Shown here piece by piece: positions 56,590-64,000 of a stretch of DNA of 64,000 bases. Both the position numbers and the translations under genes were made by a program. The notes under the pieces are model-generated. The model was given only the letters and a program-made list of their open reading frames with translations, was not told where the DNA came from and did not search any database. The stretch spans positions 2,295,173-2,359,172 of the forward strand of contig NW_026947502.1 in assembly GCF_034190915.1 (NCBI RefSeq), in the 5' to 3' direction. Source of the stretch: Cavia porcellus. Lineage: Eukaryota > Chordata > Mammalia > Rodentia > Caviidae. The number at the start of each line of letters is the position of its first letter. The stretch's first letter is position 1.

Positions 56590-59045
56590 TGGATTGGGAG
56601 GGAGGGAGCAGAAATGAGTAAGCAATGCATTATGTCACAGTATGTAAGAGTGGTTGTTTTAGCAGATAATAGAGTTGTGGAATTATGTGTTGGTACAAGA
56701 ATCTTGTAAAGTTTTGTACAAGATAAATAAAGAGACCTAAAGAAGCAGTGGCTGGAATCATCAAAGAAAGCTTACCAGAGACAGTGATGCTGGAGTCAGT
56801 TTGCAAGATTCATAGGAACTCTTCTAAAGGGAAGATCATCTTCACAAGTACAACAGACTATGCATGCACTGGTACAGATACAGGATATGGCATATGTGAG
56901 AAACTCAAAATGCAAAATGGTGACCAAAGAATGACATGTTAAAGCTTAAGAAGAAGACAAAGATTAAAAAAAAAAAAAAAGGCCTCATTTACCATGGTGG
57001 GAGCCTGGGGTTTTAGCCCCAAGTTGATGTGAAGAAAGGGAATTTATCTTGGCATCAATGTGTAGAGGATAATTTTAAAGTGTTGAAGAAAGCTAGGTAG
57101 ACAGGTGCCTAAAATTTTGGGCTATTTTAATTCAGTGATGAGTGAAGGAGAGTTCAAGCTCAAGCAGGACAGCATGGGTGAAGAACAGAAGTCATTCATT
57201 AGAATAAAGATGGGGAGGTTTTCATATTTATCTCAAGACAAGTAGATGAAGGTGGTGAGCAGCTAAGCTGATCTGCATAGGAGGCTGCAGACAGACACGT
57301 CCTCTTTGCAGTGATTTCATCTTTGTTCTGCACTAACTTTGTGGGATACCCTAAACGTATCCAGAGTTTTTCATCATGAATGAAAAGTCCATGGGTGCTG
57401 TTTTTCAGCTTCACTAATTAGCATTTAAATCATACAAGTAGTAACACAGGCTGAAAACCATACCTTTGCAAACAGATCTAAGCAATCCTTTAGGTGTTGG
57501 GCTAAGGGAAATGAAGGGGAATGGAGAGAAAAAACACTGTTTTGGCCAAAGTCTCAACTCACAAACAATCACTGATAAATAGAGCTTCAGGTCAGTACAC
57601 ATGCTCTGAAAATCAGAGATAACCTTGCTCCAGTGGCCATGCTTCTGAAAATCAGCAAGCTAACAACTGCCTCCACCTTGTGAAAGACCACCAGTTAAGG
57701 AGAGTATTATACTTCTAGAAGCAGCCAGCAAGTACTTCCATCTAGTGACAGGCTTTCTGAGACACGGTCAGTCTCAGCCATGCTAACAGTGACCATGCTA
57801 ACAGCTGAAAGTTTGCCAATCTGTCAACACCTCTCCTAATGAAAACTGTGAATCCCAGACACCATACCTTCTAAAGCCTGGTATGGTCAGCTCTGGCTTC
57901 CTTCAGGGAGGCTGCTTTTGCAAATGCAGCTCTTCCTTACAGACACATATCTTCATCATGTTAACTTAAAAGTCTGTAGCCATTTCAGCAATTCTGCCCT
58001 AACTTTCTGATATTTATATTTCAGCCTCCCAAGTGAGATTATCAGATTCAGTATTTCTAGTTCTTATGGTAACTACTATAATCAATTTTATTTTGCATTT
58101 TGTAAGAATACTTAAGAACTATACTATCTGTATGCATTTGAATATCAATATGAGTAAATTTCATGGTTAACCTATAAAACATTGGATATCTGTTAAATGA
58201 AGGAAAAGTCCATTTGAAGCCCTTTCCTCAGTATTCAGTTGTTCATTCAATATCAAAAACAACAAAGTCAAATATAGACCAGAGTATACTAATATCTGAG
58301 CCTAAGAGATACATGATTTCCTCATCTTGTAACATATTAAAAGGATAAAGTAACAACTTTCCTGGTTAAAAGTAACAAATTTCCTGGTTAAAATGTTCCC
58401 AGGTGAAAGTGAAATAATAGGGTAAGAGTTGTAATGACCTGCCAAACTGCTTGTCATCATTGTCAGCCTTTTCAGCTCAGATGACTCAGTTCAATATTCC
58501 AAAAGTATTTGCTGATTCTAAAACTGCTAACAAATCTTCACACACCAAATAGAACCTTAAAATAATAAAAATTTAGTGACTCCTTTTACTATTACAGAAA
58601 TTATTAGAGGTAAAATTTCTCCTTTTTACCACACAGGGCCAGATACAAATAATTAGAATGAGGAAGGAATTTCCTTTTACTTATGTGTTGTTTTTCTCTT
58701 GAAAAATATTGCTTAAGAGGTTATTTCAGCCCTTCCATATGAGAACTCATAAACAAGATAAAAATGTTTCAAAAGCTCACTTGGGTTGTGTTAGTGAAAA
58801 TTATACTGCTTTGGTGGAAACAATACAAATTTAAGTAGAGACATAAAAATACAAATAGTTTTTATTCAGATCAAGTACTGGCTGGCCTCCCCATGTTCTG
58901 TATTTCTGCATGATGCTACAGAGACACCTGATATCCTTTCTACTAACACTGAAGTAATCATCTTGAAATCGTTTCCTTCAGTATTTAAACAAACTGAGCA
59001 GCTAAAGGATCTTTGTGATTTTGTTAGCACTCTCTAGCATTCAAA
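56590..59045. other. Unassigned intergenic sequence
   Basis: No gene or named repeat recognised. An imperfect 22-bp tandem duplication lies at 58,349-58,392 (AGTAACAA.TTTCCTGGTTAAA, one mismatch). Open frames are at most 71 codons. Confidence 0.45.
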
Positions 59046-59049
59046 AATT

Positions 59050-59232
59050 TGTTGGGGGCCAGGTAGGAGGCTGCAAGAGGAGGATCACAAGCTCAAAGGC
59101 AGGTTGGGCAATTCAGCAGGACCCTGTCCCAAAATAAAAAGTTAAAAGGGCTAGGGTGTAGCTCAGTGGTAGAATGCTCACCTAACAGACACAGGGCCCT
59201 GGGTTCAATCAGCAGTACCACAAAAACAAACC
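59050..59232 (+). repeat. B1-dID composite SINE
   Basis: Starts GGGGCCAGGTAGGAGGC, passes CCCTGTCCCAAAATAAAAAG, then GGTGTAGCTCAGTGGTAGAA and GGGCCCTGGGTTCAATC. Both halves are clear. Confidence 0.85.
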
Positions 59233-60129
59233 TTTCAGAACTTTCAGCTGTGACTTGTGTACAGCTTGTTAAGTCATTCTCAAATCCTTATCCTTCTGAG
59301 AAATGAGGTCCCAGCGCTGAAATCTAGTGAGACAGGTATGTCTAGAAAGACAACTGAGAGCTGCTTACCTGGAGCAGAAGCTACCAGAGCCTAGTAGGAA
59401 AACTTAAGTGTCTATCACTGTGAATTGCTAGGGGTTGACAGTTAACAAGAGTGCAAGTATGAGAACAGCTTTAGCGGATTCCTCCAAACCTCCATTGCTG
59501 ACACAATTTCAGCTGGTTCCAGGAATCGAGATAGATTCCCAGGGCGATGATCTGAGAACTACCATGGTGGCAGTAGAAGAGTCACTGCTGTGAAAATCCA
59601 AAACTCTAAGGGAGAAAAATTTGCAAGAGTCATGCTAGCTGGAGAGAAAACATTCCTCCCACTCTCATCCTAACCTCCCTGTCTCACCCAAGGGAGAGAA
59701 AGCATAGTCTACAGGGGTTAGGGCCTCAAGGAACTAGGTTGGAAACACTGCAGTTTACAGCAAAAGACAGAAGTTGCTGTCCTGCTCAAGTAGGTGCCAT
59801 TGCCTGGACACAGGCCCACTGTAACACTGAGATTTAGCCGGAAGATAGTGTGTGCCCCTCAGGCCACAATAGAGCTAGTAGTAGACCACTTGTCCAGCAT
59901 TTGTGAGGCCTGGGGTTCAGTAACCGGCACCATCAAAATAACAACAGTGCATGCCCTGTGCCACAATGCACCCCACTAACATTGGGTTAGCACAGAAAGA
60001 CACTCCCCGAAGCACTAAATTAAAAGTGGAGAAAAAAAGATGATAGAGAAATGTGAACCTCTGGCCTCTATGGCTAGCCAATTCATAGCCTATTTAACAA
60101 AAGTCTAGCTGCATATTAAAAGGATTATA

Positions 60130-60252
60130 GCTGGTATGGTGGCACACATCTGTAATCCTAGCACTCAGGAGGCTGAGTCAGGAAGATCACTGAGTTCGAG
60201 GCCAGCCTAAACTACATAGCAAGACCCTGTCTTCAAAAATAAAACAAAAAAG
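60130..60252 (+). repeat. B1 SINE with target-site duplication
   Basis: Flanked by GGATTATA at 60,122-60,129 and 60,253-60,260. Inside are GTAATCCTAGCACTCAGGAG and CGAGGCCAGCCTAAAC. Confidence 0.9.
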
Positions 60253-60675
60253 GGATTATATACCTGGACCAAGTGGGATTTAATTCTAGAAATCCATGGT
60301 TCAGCATGTGAAAAGCAGTCATGTACTTTAATAGAATAAAGAGGATAAAATACGTTCATTTTGAAGTAGGAAAAATGAAAGCCCAAGATAAAAAGTACTA
60401 AACCAACTTGGAATAAAAGAGGTCTTCTTTAACATGGCAGAGGACATTTATGTGAAGCCCACAGCTGACTTCATGCTCAAGAGCAAATTGAAAGCTTTTT
60501 CCCCCAAGATCACAAGAAAGCCCATTTTGCCACTTCTACTATATTCAACTTTCTACTGAAAGTTCTACCCAGAGTAAGCAGTCAAGAAAAAGGAACAGCA
60601 CCTAAACCAGAAGAAGTGGAACTGTCTATATTTGCAGGTGACATGACTTCATACATAGGAAATCCTGCCAGCTCT

Positions 60676-60847
60676 AGGGGTGCCTATGTGTAATCCCAGC
60701 TACTAAGAGGTTAAGGCAGAGATCACAAGTTTGAAGTCAGTCAGAGCAGCAGTGCAATCCTGTCTCAAAAAGTAAAAAGTCTGTTGGTAGAGTGCTTGCC
60801 AACATGGGTAAGGCCCTGAATTCAATTCCTTGCATTGAAAAAAAAAG
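60676..60847 (+). repeat. B1-dID composite SINE
   Basis: TGTAATCCCAGCTACTAAGAGG, CCTGTCTCAAAAAGTAAAAAG, GTTGGTAGAGTGCTTGCC and CCCTGAATTCAATTCC. Confidence 0.75.
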
Positions 60848-61172
60848 CAAGTTCATCAAAACCTAAATGTAAGTGCTAAAACTATAAAACCCTTAGAGGA
60901 AAACATAGATGGCAATATGCCTGACCTCAAATTAGGGAAATTTCAGGTGTAAAACACAACCAATCAGAAAAAAACAGAACTTCATCAAAATTAACTTATG
61001 TAACAAAACATATCAAAAACAGTAAAGCCACAGAATAGGGCAAAGCATTTTCAAATGACCTGTCTTCTTAGAACCCAAAATATATGAAGAACTCTTACAA
61101 TGTCTGAAATATATAAAGAATTCTTACAATGCAACAACAAAGGTGCAGAAAATTCAGTTAAAAATGAGTCAA

Positions 61173-61445
61173 GGACTAGTTAGGCCTGGTGGCATGTGTG
61201 CATAATTTCAGCTACCCAGGAAGCTGAGGCAGAAATACTGCAAGTTCAAGACCAATCTGAGCAACTTAGTGGGACCCTGCCTCAAAATAAGAAAGAAAAA
61301 CAAGGGTCTAGCTTAGTGGTAGACACACTTGCCTAGCATGTGTGAGGCCCTGGATTCAACTCTTAGTACCATGAAAAAAATAAATAAAAGAAGGCAAAAA
61401 GAAAGAGAGGGAGGGAGGAGGGCAGGAAGGGAGGAGGGAAAGAAA
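61173..61445 (+). repeat. B1-dID composite SINE with purine-rich tail
   Basis: GGCCTGGTGGCATGTGTG, CCCTGCCTCAAAATAAG, TCTAGCTTAGTGGTAGAC and GAGGCCCTGGATTCAAC, then a GGGA/AAAG-rich tail grown from the A-tail. Confidence 0.85.
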
Positions 61446-61585
61446 GAAAAGACTTAGCCATTTTCCCAAAGAAGCTGTACAGATAGTCAGTAGCCACACA
61501 GAAAGATATTTAACATCCTCTGTTACAAGAAAAATGAGGTACCACATCATACCCATTATGATGGAAATTTTTTATAAAATAAAGA

Positions 61586-61688
61586 GTGCTTGCTTTATAG
61601 CACATATACTAAAAATTGGGATGATACTGTGATTAGCATGGCCCCTGCTCAAGGATGACACACAGATTTGTGAGGTGTTCCATATTTT
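61586..61688 (+). pseudogene. U6 snRNA retropseudogene
   Basis: The sequence follows U6 from GTGCTTGCTTTATAGCACAT to the terminal CCATATTTT, with TTAGCATGGCCCCTGC and AAGGATGACACACA intact or nearly so. Several bases are lost in the central AGAGAAGA region, and there are scattered substitutions. A perfect 10-bp duplication ATAAAATAAA flanks it (61,574-61,583 and 61,690-61,699), so it was retroposed. No upstream PSE or TATA element of a real U6 gene is seen. It sits inside the old L1. Confidence 0.92.
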
Positions 61689-61930
61689 AATAAAATAAAA
61701 AGATACAACAACTATTGGTAAAGATAAGGAGAGATTAGAACCCTTGTACATACTGGATGGAAATATAAAAGGGTACAGCTTCTGTCATAAACAGTTTGAC
61801 TATACACAGACATTCACAGAGAAACAGAGACATAAACCATCCAGGTGTCCATTGCTTGATGTGTGGATAAATGAGTGTGGTATATCTCCACTGATTATTA
61901 TTCAGCAATCAAAAATACAAATTCTGATAC

Positions 61931-62631
61931 TGTGGTGGTCCCCTGCTTCCTGAGATATGAAGGATCCAGAGAAAATAATTTGGAAAGGAAAAATTATTTA
62001 TTAAAGCACAGGCCTCATGACGCAGCCTCCAGTAGCCAATATGGAAGACTGCGCACCTAACAGCTAAAGGGCAGGGTTTTTATCCTGTAAAACTGAAAAC
62101 AGCTAAGAGAGGAAAAGAAAGTGATCTAAAGGATATAACTACATGTGTATTTAAGTGTGTAGGATAGAAAACCATATTACTGAGTTTTTGTTGGATCATT
62201 GAACAGAACTGTCTGCAATCTCACTGTATGAATGTCCATTTTGTATGCTTTAATTTTGTAATTTGGACAACTGTTTCTAAGATGACAATATGTAATCTAT
62301 TAACTAGTGATTTCTTACTGTATATTTTTTTCTTGAAATTCTATATTACTTGTACCCTTTTACTGCTTTGTTTTGTTTTGTTTTTCTCTCTTTAAATAAA
62401 TAAAAAAAAAACCAAACAGCTGCTGGTCTCACAATGCAGAGGGGTGGAGTTTGCAGCGCACTACAGAACAGGAACACCACGGTTACATTTCTTGGGAAGA
62501 ACAAGGTTCAGGTGGGCTAACAAGCAAGTTTAGATTAGGCAAACATCCTATTCTGCTCTTAGAGTTACCTTTGATCTTTCTCTTGCCTCCGGGGAGACTT
62601 ATAAGGGTTTTTTTTAATATAGGTTACAACA
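61931..62631 (-). mobile_element. Solo LTR, antisense, carrying a HAL1 3' end
   Basis: On the minus strand it begins TGTTGTAACC and ends GGACCACCACA. An antisense AATAAA lies near 62,001 (TTTATT). Flanks GATAC (61,926-61,930) and GATAT (62,632-62,636) look like a 5-bp target duplication with one change. Without the insert it is about 385 bp. Class I or II origin is undecided. Confidence 0.7.
62105..62413 (+). mobile_element. 5'-truncated HAL1/L1 3' end inside the solo LTR
   Basis: Matches the last about 300 bp of the HAL1 at 33 kb (GAGGAAAAGAAAGTG; GATGACAATATGTAATC) and ends in an A-tail. An exact 8-bp duplication AAACAGCT flanks it (62,097-62,104 and 62,414-62,421). Confidence 0.85.
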
Positions 62632-63099
62632 GATATGTGCTTCAATCCAGAAGAAACTTCCAGTATGCTAAGGAAAAGTAGCCATGCATGGAAGGCAATT
62701 GAATCACCAGATTCAATTTATGGAGGAACTTGCCTAGCATGTGCAAGGCTTCTGTGTACAGAATTTCTTTCAAGGGATGATGAAACAATTCTGGAGCATT
62801 ATGATAATAATGGCTGTACAAACTGCAAATATACTAAATGCCACTAAATTGTATATTTTAAATATACAATTTTTGAATGGAGAATCTGCATTTTACTAAA
62901 ATAAAAATAAGAGCATAGTATTTTGTAGGTATTCAACACAAGGAAAAATAGGAATTGTGGTAATAACTGTGGCTTATCTTATGTGGAAATTATCTTTTAG
63001 CAAAAATTATGAAGAAGGGGAATCTAAATAAATTAGGTTTTTTTGTTTGTTTGTTTGGTCTTGGCATGATGAAGGAGGAACTCTGAAAAGGAATATGGT

Positions 63100-63300
63100 G
63101 ATGGAGTATAGTGATACACACCTGTAAGCGCAGCTACTCAGGAGGCCGAGATAGGAGGATCACAGGTTCAAGGCCAACCTGGGCTACTTAGTGAAGCCCT
63201 CCTCAAAATAAAAATATAAAGAAAGGACTAGAAATATAGGTCAGTGTCAAAATGCTTACCTAGCATACTCAAGCACTAGGACCACACACCAAAGAAAGTA
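63100..63300 (+). repeat. B1-dID composite SINE
   Basis: CAGCTACTCAGGAGGCCGAG, CTTCCTCAAAATAAAAAT-type joint, then GTCAGTGTCAAAATGCTTACC and CACTAGGACCACACACC. Confidence 0.8.
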
Positions 63301-64000
63301 ACAGGTTCTAGCGTCCTACCTATAGTAGTAGCCAGTAATTAAATATGGTTATTTATATTTATAATTGTAAATTAAAAATTAAGTTCCTAGCTGCAGTTTC
63401 AATACTTCTTAGCCACCTGGGCCAGCGGCTGTCGTATCAAGTAGAGCAGGTAGAGGACATTTCCATCACGGGCACTGCTGGTCCCTCCACAGTAAGTCCC
63501 GCAGTAGGGACTGCTTGGAAGCACGTCCAGCGGGCAGCCTATGTGGTGCTGGGAACCAGCAGCGCCTGGCACCCTCACAGCCCCTCTTCCTGTGCCTAAT
63601 CCCACAGGCACCAAGGATGCCTTCCTGCCCCCAACAGAATGAACTAAAAATGAGATTTGGAACCAAAACGAGGCGACTCTCCTATGTTTACCGTAGTGGC
63701 TAGGACTGGAGGACCACAGACGAGCATACAAGAAGGTCAAGGCCAGGGAGCTGCTCGGCTTCCTCCACAGCTTCACTTCTGCAGCTCATCCACTGAGCAC
63801 CCTCCTAGCACAGCCCTGGCCCGGTCTTTCTCAAGGAGCAGGGCATGTTTCCTCCACTTCTGGCTTCAAGGCCTAGGCACCTCTGGGGAAGGCCTTCTTG
63901 CTGTGTCTTAACACTGCAAATGTCATATATCAAAATACACACGAGAAGGTGCAGGACACAGCTTTAGAATAAACCTGCCTTCTCAATGAGGAGTCACCAC
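63301..64000. other. Unassigned GC-richer edge region with a possible exon
   Basis: The 63.4-63.9 kb stretch is GC-rich and non-repetitive. A 79-bp open segment (63,413-63,491, plus) is bounded by TACTTCTTAG and CA|GTAAGT. An AATAAA is at 63,969-63,974. No protein family was recognised, and the minus strand has an equally open 125-codon frame, so this is reported only as a candidate. Confidence 0.3.

Larger units (their letters stand above)
60040..62907 (+). mobile_element. Decayed ancient L1: ORF2 reverse-transcriptase half to 3' end
   Basis: In order: the GACCAAGTGGGATTTAATTC region and the palm-like TTTGCAGGTGACATGAC (about 60.25-60.65 kb), then the ORF2 C-terminal AAAACCCTTAGAGGAAAACATAG (about 60.89 kb), AGAACCCTTGTACATACTGGATGG (61.74 kb), TTATTATTCAGCAATC (61.9 kb) and, after the LTR, ACTAAATGCCACTAAATTGTA plus AAAATAAAAATAA (62.83-62.91 kb). 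All frames are broken. It is interrupted by three SINEs, a U6 pseudogene and an LTR. Confidence 0.75.

Overview
The window is mammalian nuclear DNA, almost certainly from a rodent that is not a mouse or rat. It is full of 7SL-derived B1 SINEs, tRNA-derived ID SINEs and fused B1-dID SINEs. It also carries MaLR-type LTRs, a class-II-like endogenous retrovirus end, and an L1 lineage that includes ORF1-only (HAL1-like) copies. The ID and B1-dID mixture recalls beaver-, squirrel- or kangaroo-rat-type genomes, but the species cannot be fixed from sequence alone. No prokaryotic, CRISPR or phage-type system is present.

Layout. 1-3.2 kb: the 3' end of an endogenous retrovirus (Env tail plus LTR) lies inside an L1/HAL1 3' end, followed by a segment duplicated again at 25 kb and an ID element split by a MaLR LTR. 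3.2-5.9 kb is unassigned. 5.9-11.3 kb is a heavily decayed L1 read in order on the plus strand (ORF1, then ORF2) with nested SINEs and an LTR. 11.35-14.2 kb holds an LTR relic and then a MaLR provirus whose 3' LTR is split by an inverted solo LTR of the same family. 20.2-21.1 kb is a single-exon class II olfactory receptor with a one-base frameshift, and a 36-bp scrap of a second receptor-like sequence lies at 21.9 kb. 25.0-26.6 kb is the second copy of the 1.6-3.2 kb material. 27.7-34.5 kb is a three-layer nest of HAL1-like elements; the youngest still shows an almost open ORF1.

37.0-55.4 kb is a five-exon KRAB/C2H2 zinc-finger gene on the plus strand. It has a CpG-island promoter with two ZNF143-type motifs, a non-coding first exon, an ATG exon, KRAB-A and KRAB-B exons, and a terminal exon with 13 intact fingers and one wrecked finger. 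Conventional splicing puts the KRAB exons and the finger array out of frame by one base. The assembled gene therefore predicts a KRAB-only protein of about 108 residues, or a finger-only protein started inside the last exon. The last 9 kb holds a MaLR LTR, SINEs and a second decayed L1. That L1 is interrupted by a retroposed U6 pseudogene with an exact target-site duplication, and by a solo LTR that itself contains a HAL1 3' end.

Only two loci look like true host protein genes: the olfactory receptor and the KRAB zinc-finger gene. Each carries one apparent single-base frame break, so checking the assembly or the pseudogene status of both is the first priority. The strongest structural material is the set of nested insertions, several with exact target-site duplications that give their order of insertion.
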